Source: Pithys albifrons albifrons (taxonomy: Eukaryota > Chordata > Aves > Passeriformes > Thamnophilidae). Taken from it: a DNA stretch of 64,000 nt. The stretch's first letter is position 1. Each line of letters opens with the position of its first letter. This document shows, piece by piece, positions 12,940-26,200 of the stretch. The position numbers and the translations under genes were made by a program. The notes beneath the pieces are model-generated. The model did not search any database. It was not told the DNA's origin and saw only the letters and a list, made by a program, of their open reading frames with translations. The stretch spans positions 4,919,001 through 4,983,000 of the forward strand of contig NC_092471.1 in assembly GCF_047495875.1 (NCBI RefSeq), read 5' to 3'.

Positions 12940-13900
12940 CATACTTATCTACTATTAAATCAAGCAGCTCTAAAGATTTTTATCTTCAACAAATCAGAAC
13001 AATAGAATTTTGACTATGGTAGTTTACACAGCAAAATAAATTACCACTGTTGGACTGCATTGAAAGTCTAGATGTAATAAAAAGTAGCTAATTAACCCAT
13101 TTATCACAAATACCAAACAGGCCAATGGTTTTTGTAATTATCAAGACAATTCAATTTTTGCTTTAGTGTGCAGGCTTGTTTGCCCAACTCAATTGGAGAT
13201 CATCAAAATTACTTACAATACACTGTCTAGCAAAGCATGACAAAATTAGTCTGCTACAACCAATTAATTGAACTTAATAAAGCTTTTAAATTATTTTTGT
13301 TTATTACCATTCCTTTGGGGTTAATGATGTAGTCCTTTCTGGCTAGGAGGAATAATTAATATTTTTTTAAAGAAAATTAGATTTTCAGTGTGTTAAGATA
13401 GACCAACAACTCTCTATAATGTGTAAATAGTAAATTATTTTTTCAAACTCGATATTTAAAACATTAATTTATTTCTCTAATAAAACCTTCTGCCTACATA
13501 CAGCTGTGTGTACACATACAGACAGATTATAAGCAAGATCTCATATTATTAAGGATGATTGCTGAATTACTTCTCAACAAATATGTACTAATTAAAATTA
13601 GTATTCATAAATAAATCCCTGTTGTCTTTTGTAATAGAAAGCAATCTGACCATCACCATGTGAATATCACTCTATAAAGCTTCATGCCACACTATGGCAG
13701 GTGATTAGTCAACAGTAGCTGATAAGTTAATTGCTTTAATAACAATGTCAATGGAATTAACATTCAGATATTCAAATGAAGTCATGCCATGTTCATCCAC
13801 GTGTATTAATGCTGGAAATTCTAATGAAACTGCTCATTTCCTTTCTGCTTTCTTAATATAAAGAAAATAATGTATTTCCTACTTTTCTAGCTTTTAAATT
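12940..13900. other. TAATTA-rich AT block, candidate conserved non-coding element
   Basis: Roughly 1 kb of AT-rich but not simple-sequence DNA with many homeodomain-type core motifs (TAATTA or ATTAAT), for example near 13091, 13134, 13262, 13351, 13465, 13590 and 13728, mixed with non-repetitive sequence. No transposon signature is seen. Deeply conserved developmental enhancers in vertebrate gene deserts often look like this. AT-rich DNA also yields these motifs by chance, so this is only a candidate; cross-species alignment is needed to say whether it is conserved. Confidence 0.25.
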
Positions 13901-14178
13901 GTTCATTAACGTCAGAAAAAATCCCTGTCTCCTACATTTTAACATAAAGATTCCTACCTGAAGAAATTATAGTTTATTTTTAGAATGAGCAAGATGTAAA
14001 CACTGAGGAGATAAACATGACTTAGGAGGCAACATGTGTCAATTCAGAGAGAGGTTATGAACATCCTAATGTCTCCTCTAAAATACTTCTTCAACAAGAG
14101 GTAAATGTTCCAAAAGGGAGTTGTTCAACAACATCCTCTTCAATCAGTGTCCAACATGCTGATTTTTTATTTTTTCTG

Positions 14179-14225
14179 AGGGGTGGAGGGTGTGGAGGGG
14201 TGTCTTTTTGTTGGGTTTTGGGGGT
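14179..14225 (+). other. G-rich patch with quadruplex potential
   Basis: On the plus strand, G-runs lie at 14180-14183, 14188-14190, 14197-14200, 14213-14215 and 14220-14224. Loops are 4, 6, 12 and 4 bases, so a four-run quadruplex needs one long loop. The patch is set in T-rich sequence and, like the one at 11425, contains GGGTTTTGGGG. Confidence 0.55.
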
Positions 14226-15269
14226 ATTTTTGTCCTGCTGACAAAACATCACCTGCCAACTCAGTCTCAAAAACTCCTGCATGGTGGGAAAAATTCACTG
14301 TGTTTTTCTCAATTTGCTTTTATTCACTGCTCAGCACTTCAACTGGACTGAAAAACACCAACAAGATCAGCTTCGATAACAAAGTACACCAACAGCAAGT
14401 GAAGTTAAAATCAAAGTCTTGTTTACCCTTATAAGTATATTTTTACACAAACAAGAACACAATTTTACTCTGGTCCATCAACCCGGACTATCCATAATAA
14501 AAAATGTCATGCATTAACAGCAGTGTCAAAACTGTGTTCAACTATGACAATAATGCCAGATGCAGCAACCACTGAAATAAGATAATTTTATTATTTCTAA
14601 TGAATTCTTTTTCTACAGTGGCTGTTTCTGAAAATCATTGTGACCTACACTCTGAGCACCCCCTCTCAGCCCACACTGTATTCACTTTGAATATAAACAC
14701 ATCCCATGCACAGGCAGCAAACAGAGACAGAGTTAACCAGCCCAACAATACCTTGAGCTTGTGCACACTGAGCTGGATGGTCCCTGCAGTGCCCCAGCAA
14801 TGACAGGACTGTGTGGAGGCTCCTGCTTACACACCTGATGAAGGAATCTGAAGCTTTCCCCATAATTCCAACAGGAAGAAAATTTGGATTTAAAAGATGT
14901 ACTACTAAACAGGTTACCTGCAATTTGGGCTACATTGTGTACCTGTGACACCTCCCAGCAGTGGCTGATACAGAGACTGAACAGCAGGCAGAGCTTCCCC
15001 TTGAGAGTGCTCTTTTCTTCCTTCACTTTGACAAAATGAATAAATTTAATACCCCATGTAATGCAGTTTTTCTGGACTCCTATCCAGCCTCTGACTCACA
15101 GTTGTGAACAAGCCAACAGGATGTCACAGGGTGGCTCGATATTCCTTGAAAGATGGTGTTATTGATACTAGAACTGTACCAGAAAGCTGTGCTGAAATGA
15201 AGAGCAGAACTGAACTGAACTGCATTGAGTTCTTGGGGGCCCAACATAGGAACATGGACCTGTTTCAGG
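14226..15269. other. Unique non-coding sequence
   Basis: Nothing is recognised. Short open frames on both strands near 14600-15026 overlap each other and lack any family motif. Confidence 0.5.
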
Positions 15270-15692
15270 GGGCCCAGAGGACACCATGAAGTTGCTCCAA
15301 GGGCTGGAGCCCCTTTGCTCTGGAGCCAGGCTGGGAGGGCTGGGGGGGCTCAGCCTGGAGAAGGGAAGGCTCTGGGAAGACCTGAGAGCCCCTTCCAGTG
15401 CCTCAAGGGGCTCCCAGAGAGCTGGAGGGGGACTTTGGACAAGCATATGGAGTGACAGGATAAGGGGCAATGGCTTTAAACTGAAAGGTTTAGATCACAT
15501 ACAAAGAATTCCTTCCCTGTGAGGGTGGGCAGGCCCTGGCACAGATGCCCAGAGAAGCTGGGGCTGCCCCATCCCTGGAAGTGTCCCAGGCCAGGTTGGA
15601 GCAACCTGGGCTAGTGGAAGGTGTCCCTGCCCATGGCAGGAGGGTTAAACAACATCTTTAAAGTCCCTTCCAAGCTATCTATGCTTCAATCC
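15270..15692 (+). mobile_element. CR1 LINE 3' fragment, longest on the plus strand
   Basis: It starts within the end of ORF2 and runs to the 3' terminus. One frame still reads SLEKGRLWEDL (about 15352-15384) and then SDRIRGNGFKLKG (about 15451-15489), matching the conserved C-terminal segment of CR1 ORF2 proteins. Downstream are GTGAGGGTGGGCAGGCCCTG, GCCCAGAGAAGCTGGGGCTG, GGCCAGGTTGGAGCAACCTG, GGTGTCCCTGCCCATGGCAG and a degenerate CCCTTCCAAGC terminus. The frame is open across about 78 codons only because the copy is moderately young; it lacks the endonuclease and catalytic reverse-transcriptase regions and cannot be functional. A G-rich stretch near 15329-15348 lies inside it. Confidence 0.95.
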
Positions 15693-18600
15693 CAAATATT
15701 TTTTATTTTTGTGAGGGGTTTTTTTGATTTTTCTTTTCTGAATATTGACACTGAGTGGCTGATAAAAACAATATAAATCCTCCTTTTATGGCATGCAAAT
15801 CAATCCCTATTTCCTTCAAGAATTCCTGTTGGCTCATTTAGTGAAATGATACAAACTGTGATTGATGTCAGAATAAAAACACTCTGATTTAATTATCAGT
15901 CTAGACAAAACTAAGTATTTGAATTAACTGCACTAAGCATTATTAGGATCAATACCAGGTTAGACATAAGTGTTGTGGGTTATTTGATAGCTCTCCTGAT
16001 AGCTACCAGTTATTTTAGAGATACTCTAAGGTAACACTATGACCTCAACATTTTTATTCATTTAAAACTACAGATTTTACATCTCTTACTATAAAAATTG
16101 CAAAAACAGGGAAAAGGAAATCACTCTCCCCAAACACAGAATGAGGACAAACACTATTTGAAAAACAAAATACTAATAGATGACCTCTCCACCAGGAACA
16201 ATCATGAATATCTCTTACACAGTTATCTCAGGAGTACAGACCAGATATCACAACTTCATAAATAGTTTTGATTTAAAAAAATAGATCTTACCTTCAAAAG
16301 TAACTCTCTGCTTAAAGTGTTATTTTTATAGTTGGCAATTCTTTTTATGCACCAAAATTAATAAGTAGAAAATATTGTAATTAAAATTATTATTCTCAAA
16401 TAAAAGTTAATAACATAGAGTTCAATTTTTTGGTGAGCAAAACTTGAAAGCTTTTCATCTTGCTTAAGAGAGTCCTCAAAGCCAGGAAACTTCTGTGTTT
16501 ACAGTCAACTAACCTTGCATTGTTTCTTGTGCTGCATAAATTCCCTGGCAAGACACTTCAGGATGCCTGTGAGAACTGCCAGGTATGTATTTTAGATAGA
16601 AAATTAACATTTCATTGAGAGGGGAGAGCAGGGGGAGAGGGTGTGACTATAACACCTCAAAATACAGCAGTACACAAGGGGAAAGATTCCAATTCCTTCA
16701 CAGTGCCAGTCCTGGATATGACAAAATAAGAGTAACATAATAAAAATTCAGCTGACTCTGGTGTGATTTAGATTTATTTACTAGCAGGCACCAGAGAAAG
16801 CTCAGAATAAACTGATTCTCATTACCATTATATCAGAGACGAGTCAAATGGGGTTTGTTGATTACAATCTGGCCCACAGCACTTTGTGGCCAGTCAGCAA
16901 AAAGCTCTGCAGTGCTTGGCAAGGTGTCTGACACAAAACTAACTTGTGTCACCTGGAGCCAGTCACTTATTGGGGTTGCTGTGCACAGTAAATTCCCCCA
17001 CCTCCCCCTGCATAAATACCATCCCATCATGCACTGTTATGTCATTTCAGCGACATCAGTTATATAGAAATACATATATAATAATCAATTAATCCATAAT
17101 GTATATTACAAATATACCTAGAGGTACTTACAGCTGTAAAGCTGCTTTCCTGCAGTCCTTAGGCAGCAATTCCACATTTTCTGTTCAGAAGCCACTGTTA
17201 AATCTACGTGTTAAGAACTTCAATATCTACTGACCAAAACTCCTCTTCAGCTTAACTTTCCATCAGAGTGAATTTTGACACAGAAATGCAGTGGTGGTTA
17301 ATTTTTCAGACTCACACTGAGGTGTAGCCATTCTGGCTCTAACCCACAATGTCCTGACAGCTCCTGAAATCAGATGAGTGAAAGAACTTTCATGAAATAA
17401 GAAAAAGCAGAGTAGAATTATTCCTACTGGAGAAAATTGGAACAGTTAAGTCTGCCATCTCTAGCTCAGTTTGTAACTTGAAATATAACTTCATTATAAC
17501 TTTATAGCTGAAATACCCTGTTAAGATCACCTAACTACTGCTTTACTTGTGTACTATTAAATGTTATAGTTTATTGCTTGAAATATCGATTCTTATTTAC
17601 AAGATTTTTCTCCTTCAGTAAATCCCATCTAGGATAACTGTGTCATTATCTGCTGTCTGTTATCCTCAGTAAAACAATTCTACTGTTTTCCACCAACTAC
17701 TAGAAATGTTCTATTATGAGAATAACCCAAAATGATGCATCCCAGTATGATCCATCAAGTATAGAGTAATAAACAAACCAACTTTAAGGAAATCGCTTTG
17801 TACAAAACAGATTCAAAGAAGGGAAAAGAAGTTAAGTCTGCCAAGAAATGCTGATTTTGAAAATAAATGCTTCTTCATTCAAATGTGGGAAGAACAATTT
17901 CAGGAGAAAAAAAAAGTGTTTCTCAATTATTTTACCCATACAATTTAACTACAAAAGATTTCATATTGCTATTTTTCAAACATTTGACAAATGATTCCAT
18001 GCTTGTCATGGCAGAAAATATCATGGCAATTATATAAAATAGTTTTCCAGTGCAGAAACATTTCACAAGTAAAACACCAAAGTGTTCTTTTACCATTTTT
18101 GTATTATAGCTTCTTAAATTCTTCCTCAATCATTCATAATAGCCAAGGTTGATTAAACTTTGTTTTAGCCTTAGGAAGTTTCCATTGTTACTCTGTCAAT
18201 GGATTTTGCCAGAGTGACCTGAAGGAATCCCCAGGAATCCACCTCAGTCCTGCTGCCTCAGCACAGGTCCTTCCCACTAACCCTCTTGGGGCTCAACATT
18301 TTCATTTCATGGAAAATCACAGAATCTGTTTGTGGGGTTGGATTTTTTTTTTTATCCCTGTAAGGAGGGGTGAAGTGAAGGAAGAATCTATTTCACGTAA
18401 TTCCAGACTTTTGAAAATTAAGGTCACCCTTGAAAAATCTGCTGGTCACCAAACTTCCTGGAGACAGATACTGCTCAAAGTACATTGGCATCTTTCCCCT
18501 GACATTCTTCATCTGGGTGTCACTCCTCTCAGTGAAAAAGTGCAGGTGATTTGAAACGACATCACCTCAGTTCGCAGATTGTTGAAAGTTAAGAAAGTTA

Positions 18601-20933
18601 AAAATCTCTTAAAAGCTTGAAAACATTGTTTAGACAGACTAATGGTTGTAGTTCCTCGTTCCCAAAGTTTTAATGCATATACTGCTCTACTTCAGAAACA
18701 GAAACTGTGAGTGAAAAGGTAGTAATTATCTCCTCAACCCTCTAACAGGCACATTAACCGAGGGTGGCTCATGACCTCGCTGACATCCATGCACAAAGGA
18801 GCACCTCAGCACTCCTGTTACAAGGGTCTGGGGAAGTGGAGAAATAATTTGCTTTTTTTCTTTTTTCCTAAATGGAAAACAAAGTCTTCCGTAGAGGTCA
18901 GGCTGATGGAGCTTTCTGCTCCTGTTGGCTGTGGCTGTTCTGCTGTCAGGGCACACACAGCTCTGTGCCCTGTGTCACCTGCCAGCAGCACAGCCACCAA
19001 CAGCTGATGCTAACAAAGGAGCTCCTGCCATGTTAATTAATATATCCTTCTTTTCTCTATACTGCAGCAGAATAATCTTAAATGCCCACAATAAATTTTT
19101 AAATGCAGACTTCCATTTAGGATGAAGATGATGTCACCTACATTTTGACCAGAAGACCATGACAAGGCACCTTCAGAGCTCCCACTACAACCCATTATAT
19201 TTCCAAAGCATCTAAAGGCATAAAAGTGGTTCTCAGAGTTGGAAATCAAGCTGCTTATTCATATCACACTCACACCATCTGTCAGTTCTTGAAGTGGGGT
19301 GGAAACTGCCTGACTTGGAATACTTGAAGGGCCTGCACCTACAGAGAAACACTTGGGACACAAACCATGAAGGTTATGATACTCAGAACAACACAATAAA
19401 GCTTATTTTTAAGAATTACAATAGAAATCTAGCTGTAGAGCTTAGAGCATTTGAGATAAATTATCCTGACAATTTCAATGATCACACTTTAACAAGAAAA
19501 ATGTGAGTACAAATTATTTGGGAAATTAGTTTGCAACATACTCATCAAAATTTTTGCAAAGTTTTAGAAAAGTCTCTGTGCAAGTGAGTTACTGCCTTGT
19601 ACTAAGCATAATGAGATATAATTTAAATGATTTGTTTCTTCCATTACAATGATGTGTATCACAGAGACACTATAGATACAAGCAAATGCTTAAATTCTCA
19701 ATCAATAATGTGCTCTTACTTTACTGTGTTTCATTAGATATACAGTCACCTGAGTTATTATAAAGCAAGAAATTACTGAGGCTTAAACCCAAAGCTACTT
19801 CAATTATCCCTTTATTTCAGGCATTTCGAGTGCTTAGTTATTCCTTCAGATTCTATTAAGACATTATTGCTGCTTTATTGCCAGTAAAACAGTATGTTTT
19901 CAAGTCTTTATAATAAGATGCCAAAGGAACATCTGTATGTAGAACAAGCTGTTTGGTGTTTCCCTGAGAGATTTGTCAGTTGTGCTGAGTTCAACAAAAC
20001 CCATACATCTGTGTACACACACACTCACACTGTACTGAATTCATATTTATAAATATTCATTTGGGAAATTTCCATGCAAATGTCATTAGCAGTGGTCTGT
20101 CTTCTGTAAATAAGCTTTTAAAGTACAAATTGCATTTGGAGGGTTATTACAGTTTCTAAAAGCAAAGACATCTCAAGGATTCTTAGTTCTTAAAGGCAAA
20201 ACCACACTTAAATGCCAGCATTTATTGGTCAAACCCTTGCCATCAGCTTCAGACTCTGATGGACTCCCATCACAGAATCATTTTCCTAATCCACTATTTT
20301 TCTCTAGCTCAACACCTGCTTCCCCAAATGCTTCAGGACATTGGCAAGAAATGATGACTTAGTCTGTCTGTTCTTATATGATTGATGTGGCACTTTGGGG
20401 GTCCCTGTTCTGGAAACCAGGCTCCAAGGCTTAAGAATGAATTTCTTCACTAATGGAATTAAGACAGACAAATGGCAGAGATATATTATTAGTTGTTGTA
20501 GAGATTTTCTTCTGCATATTCAGGGATCTGGAGCATGACTTATACCACAGCTCCATAAAGTACAGAAAGAGTCACTCAAGACAGAAGTATTGCTCCCTTT
20601 ACAGAAAATAAAGTGCAGAAAACTAATATGGAAAAATACTGAAGAGTCACAGCGTAGCAACACAAGGCTCCTTTCTCAATGAACTTACACGAGTTTGATG
20701 GGAAAAGGCTTCCAGTATACTTGGATAAAAATCCTATTTATTCTCAGACATTTATAAAAGTTTAGTCATGATCACTAAACAAGCATTTAAGGAGATAACA
20801 GGCCACTGCATGAGAGAAAACACACCTTGATGGTTATAACAGAATGAGTCTCCCCTTCTCTCTGGTAAAAAATACAATCAAGTTACCTCTAATAGAAATT
20901 AATAGAATACTAACACTTTGGGGATTTCCTATA
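15693..20933. other. Unique non-coding sequence, 5.2 kb
   Basis: No supported gene or RNA. Open frames (for example 18309-18554 + and 19294-19506 +) lack known motifs and convincing splice context. The stretch includes AT-rich segments (about 16260-16430) and a short CA-rich spot (about 20014-20029). Confidence 0.5.
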
Positions 20934-21783
20934 GAAAAAAAAAAAAAGAAGAAAAGAAATTAAAAAAAAGAAGAAAGAAAAAAAGAAAAAAAGAAAAAGG
21001 AAAAAAAGAAAAAAAAAGAAAAAAGGAAAAAAGAAAAAAGGAAAAAAGAAAAAAGGAAAAAAGAAAAAAGGAAAAAAGAAAAAAGGAAAAAAGAAAAAAG
21101 GAAAAAAGAAAAAAGGAAAAAAGAAAAAAGGAAAAAAGAAAAAAGGAAAAAAGAAAAAAGGAAAAAAGAAAAAAGGAAAAAAGAAAAAAGGAAAAAAGAA
21201 AAAAGGAAAAAAGAAAAAAGGAAAAAAGAAAAAAGGAAAAAAGAAAAAAGGAAAAAAGAAAAAAGGAAAAAAGAAAAAAGGAAAAAAGAAAAAAGGAAAA
21301 AAGAAAAAAGGAAAAAAGAAAAAAGGAAAAAAGAAAAAAGGAAAAAAGAAAAAAGGAAAAAAGAAAAAAGGAAAAAAGAAAAAAGGAAAAAAGAAAAAAG
21401 GAAAAAAGAAAAAAGGAAAAAAGAAAAAAGGAAAAAAGAAAAAAGGAAAAAAGAAAAAAGGAAAAAAGAAAAAAGGAAAAAAGAAAAAAGGAAAAAAGAA
21501 AAAAGGAAAAAAGAAAAAAGGAAAAAAGAAAAAAGGAAAAAAGAAAAAAGGAAAAAAGAAAAAAGGAAAAAAGAAAAAAGGAAAAAAGAAAAAAGGAAAA
21601 AAGAAAAAAGGAAAAAAGAAAAAAGGAAAAAAGAAAAAAGAAAAAAGGAAAAAAGAAAAAAGGAAAAAAGAAAAAAGGAAAAAAGAAAAAAGAAAAAAGG
21701 AAAAAAGAAAAAAGGAAAAAAGGAAAAAAAAAAGAAAAAAAGAAAAAAGGGAAAAAAATGGAAAAAAAAAGAAAGAGGAAAAA
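20934..21783 (+). repeat. Polypurine tandem array, 15-bp unit, about 850 bp
   Basis: The plus strand is almost entirely A and G for about 850 bases. The core (21025-21639) is 41 consecutive identical copies of GGAAAAAAGAAAAAA; after 21640 the units lose single bases and drift. The left edge is a less regular GA-rich run that begins as a poly-A stretch at 20935. Because 15 is a multiple of three, the array is open in frame and would translate to a monotonous K/E/R pentapeptide, but there is no gene-like sequence on either side. The unit is mirror-symmetric, a property of DNA able to form intramolecular triplexes. Perfect identity of 41 copies points to recent expansion or homogenisation. Confidence 0.96.
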
Positions 21784-24278
21784 CCCCCTAACAGTTTCTT
21801 AATATTGTCAGCAACAACACCTCAAACAAACAATAACAAAAGAAAAACAAAATGGCATGTTTAAATCAGAGAGCCAATTTGAAATGTAAGTACAATGAAC
21901 AAATGTATCAGCTCACCACTTCTTCAGGTGTAGAGTTTGTGTTGGTTGAATGCTGTTAATGGTAACTACAAACCCAGAGCAGTAACCAGACTGCAGTGGG
22001 TGGTGAACTGGAGGAACCAAGAGCCATGACATACTCACAGCTACTCCAGCTGAGAATAAACAAGCTCTCTTTAGACAATATGAAAATCCCATGCAGTTTA
22101 CCCAAGAATTTTTATCCCAGCAATATTCTGGTTTTACCTCATTCTTCCCACCTATGCAGAAGTGGAATTCAAAAATGTGCTGTGATAAATCTGTATAAAA
22201 ATTCTGCACGTTCCACTTACTTGTAATCCAGCTTTTGTTGCTGCTGTTGCTTTTTTACACAATTAATTACCAAACTAGATCTAAGTTACTAATAAACACA
22301 CGCTAATTCTAAATATTTGCAAAAACTCTACTCTTTCAATCCTCCACAAGCTGACTTCATAGTCATTACTCCTAGAAAAGCAAAATGTCTGAGTCACTCA
22401 TTTTGATTATAATTGGGAAATCAAAGTACTGTGACTCTCAGTCTAATTACTTTTTTAAGTAATTGCCTTTAAGGACCATAATGATTCAGTGCCTGCTTAT
22501 CTAAAAATGAGTTCCCATGACAAAATCATCTGTGCTAACAGCCAGCAAACTTTGGGAATTATGAACATCTGTCTGCAAACACCCAGAAAAAAAAAATCAC
22601 CATTGCAGGCTCTGCCAGTGGGAAAACAACAACTTAACAGGGTCAAGAGAACAGCCCAACCTGCTGCTGAGTTTGAACTGTGAGCATTTTGGCTGGGACA
22701 CCATCAGAGTTACACTTAAGGAGAGTTTCTGTTTCACTCACCTGAAACACCAATGGCAGACTCCTGTAACTGCCAAGAACAGAGTTTTTAAGTATCCCTA
22801 GATAAGTGGTTCTGCTGTTCTAATCTTTCTCATCTTTTTTTCCTGTTCAAATTGATTGAAAACCAGACACTTTTATTGGTTTCTTTACTAGATTATAAGT
22901 GTACTAACAATTTAAAATCAACACGAGGCTGAGCAAAGTAGATGGCAATGGAACTATTAAGAAAGTAAAAAATATGTAATAGTATAAAGTTGTATTCCAC
23001 TAACAATTTCAAGGCTATAGTCCTATCAAGTGTCCTAAACTATAATATTACTGCAGTTCCTCTAGTATTAAGTCAGATTCTGCCAGCATGTGGCCTGTAC
23101 ATAGTTCATGCTTAATTAATCCCTCACAATTTCTACTGCCCTGAAGAACAGCTCTAAAGAATATTCCCAGAAGACAAAAGTATTGTAATTCTAAAACTCA
23201 CATGAGATTGTTGTAACTCTTATGGAGACCAATTACTAAGGGGGAAAAAAAAGGTTATCTTGAATATCATATAGTAGCAAAAAAAAAGAGCTTTCTAAAA
23301 TTTTAATGTATTAAAAGAGGTTTTGTCTAAAGTTAAACATAACCTTTGATATCCAACTGCTTTCAGTGCATAACCAAAATTGCCTTCTGTACATTGTGTT
23401 TGGAACATATATTTGTAACACTGGTTATGGAAAGGAGTGTTTTACACTTTTCAGAGTGTTAATTTTAAGCTAATATGCTAAAATGGCAACCAAATCTGGT
23501 TGTGACTAAGAGCACAAAACCCAAGAGCTTCCACAGCTGAAGGCACTCTGGGAGAGGAGAGAGCAAGTAAGTCTGGCTGCCCTTGCTCTCCAAAGCAAGG
23601 ACACCACACAGCACTTCAGCTGCCCTTTATCTCCATGGATTAGGAGAGCAATCCCTCCAGTTCAGCTGTGACTGCTCAAGGCATCTCTGTAACTTTATTA
23701 CTGACACATAAAATACAGCCAAACATTTGAACTGAAAAACAGCAACTTCATTAAGTTACTTTCCTCTGTGTGTTTTCCTAAAGTGAGGAGAGATAGACCT
23801 CCAGTGGCATTATGGATATTTATAGTCTAATGAACTAAAAATAAAATATCCTTTTATTTTACTTTTTTTTAAATTTTCTTCTCTAATGGCAAAAGATTTC
23901 AATAAGATAGTAAAAAGATGGCAGGAAAATTCATGGCAAGATACTCCCTAAGTAGAACAATTAGCTCAGGATCTTTGAATGGAAGATAATTCCAGGCTTC
24001 AAAGAATATTTGCAGGAAGGATTTGCACATTCCTTCTCTTCCACTTCTGCAGAGTCACATCTAAGATAGAGCACCAGCAGGGCAGGCCTTTGCTCTCAGC
24101 TGTTATCACTATTCCTGTGTCCTAGACTTTTCTTTGCTCAAATCAAAAGGTGAATAAAGGATTTGGGTCAGGAATGGTCAGGCCTTGAACTCCAGCTGCA
24201 AACACAACCAAGCTGCAGGAATGTGGAGCAGCAATTCCCTGCTGGAACAAGCTACAGACTGGAGGGCTCCCAAGGGCA
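21784..24278. other. Unique non-coding sequence
   Basis: No gene or interspersed repeat recognised. Short overlapping frames on both strands near 21913-22226 carry no domain. Confidence 0.5.
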
Positions 24279-24333
24279 TCACAAATCACAGGACTGGTCA
24301 TTGGAAAGGAGCCTGGAAATCATCTTCAACCTC
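24279..24333 (-). mobile_element. Probable degraded CR1 3' tail, minus strand
   Basis: The plus strand reads ATCACAAATCACAGGACTGG, then TTGGAAAGGAGCCTGG, then AAATCATCTTCAACCTCC. This has the order of the reverse-complemented CR1 3' terminus (ATCACAGAATGG, TTGGAAGGGACC, AGATCATC, TCCAACCTCC) with several substitutions and small gaps. No further CR1 sequence follows to the right, so the assignment rests on one short block. Confidence 0.5.
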
Positions 24334-26200
24334 CAGCTCTGGAATGTGCAAAGTCACAGTCTGGCTCTAAGCAAAACATCCTGCAACTTATTCCTAAAAA
24401 CTGCAGAATCGATGAAATCCACTATTACTGAGGGATGGAATCACACAAGGGCATCTTTGAGAAGGGGTAAACTCATAGATATGACCAGCACTGGATAGGA
24501 AATGGCTGTTCTATGGAAAATATGATGGGAACTGAAAATTTAAAATAGGTGCAAACAGAACAATTTTATTAAAATGGAACCAAGGCAACCTCAGCATTAA
24601 ATCACTCTCATTGTTTCAATGCTAATTTTAATTGCAAAAGAAATGGTTGTTTTAGAAGCAAATTTTAGGAAAACTCTTTCAGTGTGATAACTGCTCTGCT
24701 GAAGAAATACAATAAAATTATCTTTGCAACAGAGTGCTTGTGAATATTAGAAATGCAAAGCACAATTTGTCTCTTGTACAATTTCTTTCAAAATGTCATG
24801 GGAATTTGGGAGATGCTTTTAAACCAGTGCTAAACAGAGGTTTGACTCACAGGACAGGAAACATTCCAATAATATGGACCCACATGATTACCAAATGTAT
24901 ATCCAAACAGGCAGAATGAATCCAGTGGCTGAGAAGCAAACCCAAGTTCTCACATTTAGTAAACTCATTATGAGATGTACAGCACAAATACACTGATTTC
25001 TTGTAGCATGGACCTAAATGATGGTTTTCTAAGAGGGAGAAAAAAAAGGCAAGGGGAGAATGTCAGTCATCTTGGCTCAGAGAGCTTATTAAAACTCACA
25101 TACATACACTCATAAATGGAGGTGTTTGAGAACAGTGAGCAAACCAAAAGACACCTAAAGTTATCAAAATGAGTAAATATTTGCAGAAAAGCCCCAATAT
25201 TATTGCATCATTAAGCTGTTGCATTATTTGATACAATTTTCCTGTCCTTCCTAATTTAGTATGAATTGCACTCTCTTCAAATGGAAAAGATTTTCTGCAA
25301 AGTTACTCATCCTATTTTTCTATCTCATTTTCTCAAAGGAAGAAATAGCCACTGAATAATTATACATATTCTCCAGCTGTAAAACCCTGACAATACAGTC
25401 TAGTTTCACACAAAATTTATTCCTCCTATTCACAATTCCTGGTTATTTTTTTATATTAGTCGTACCAGAGTAACCAACTGCTGAGGAAATCATGGCTTGT
25501 CAGGCTTCTAAGAAATAAATCTTAATTTCACTGTGGACTTTTTTTCTTTTCTCACCTTAACAGAAAAATATCAAATCACTGAAATTTATTATCCAGGAAT
25601 CTTTGCCTCTTGAAGATACTTTAGCAAAAAAGCCAACAGAAATGAAACAAAATGACAACCAGCATTTGTCAAAGAGTTTTTCAAACCCTTTATCAAAGTA
25701 AGGTCAGTTCCAGTGAAGATATATAGTCCATTTGTATGTTTTCATATTTAGAAAGCTTGAAATCCATTTATATCAATAAACAGAGCCAGTTTCCATAAAC
25801 TAAGAACTAACAGCCCATGACAATAGTCTTAATCTCAGAATTTCTCATATGGGAAGCATTCACAAGTCAATAAAATTCATTTCATAGAAACTCTGTGACA
25901 AAATAGACTAAACATTTTTCAACACTTCGGTGCTTCAGTATGAGAAAGGTGTCTGTGCTTGCTTTTTCCTTTTGTAGTTATTTTTCATGTGGTATTTTCA
26001 GCTTACATTATTAAAACAAGCAAACTTTACAACAGAACACACTGAGGAAGCAAACTATAGAACGGGAAAATGAATATCACAAATTAATTGCTTTCTGAGG
26101 AGTTTTAAAACACAGCCAGGTAGCACTGAGTCATTTTAAACAGGCGTAGAGAAGCAGATCTGCAGGACACAGAGATAATAAATCATGTTCTATAAATTAA
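24334..26200. other. Unique non-coding sequence
   Basis: Nothing recognised; AT-rich with short random open frames. Confidence 0.5.

Noticed and set aside
18311..18345. Possible CR1 3' tail (AATCACAGAATCTGTTTGTG then GGGTTGGA)
   Set aside because: Only about 30 bases agree and the sequence then turns into a T-run with no further CR1 block, so chance similarity cannot be excluded.
20918..21802. 294-codon plus-strand open frame of K/E/R pentapeptide repeats
   Set aside because: It is the translation of the 15-bp purine array; a stop-free unit whose length is a multiple of three is open automatically. No gene-like sequence flanks it.
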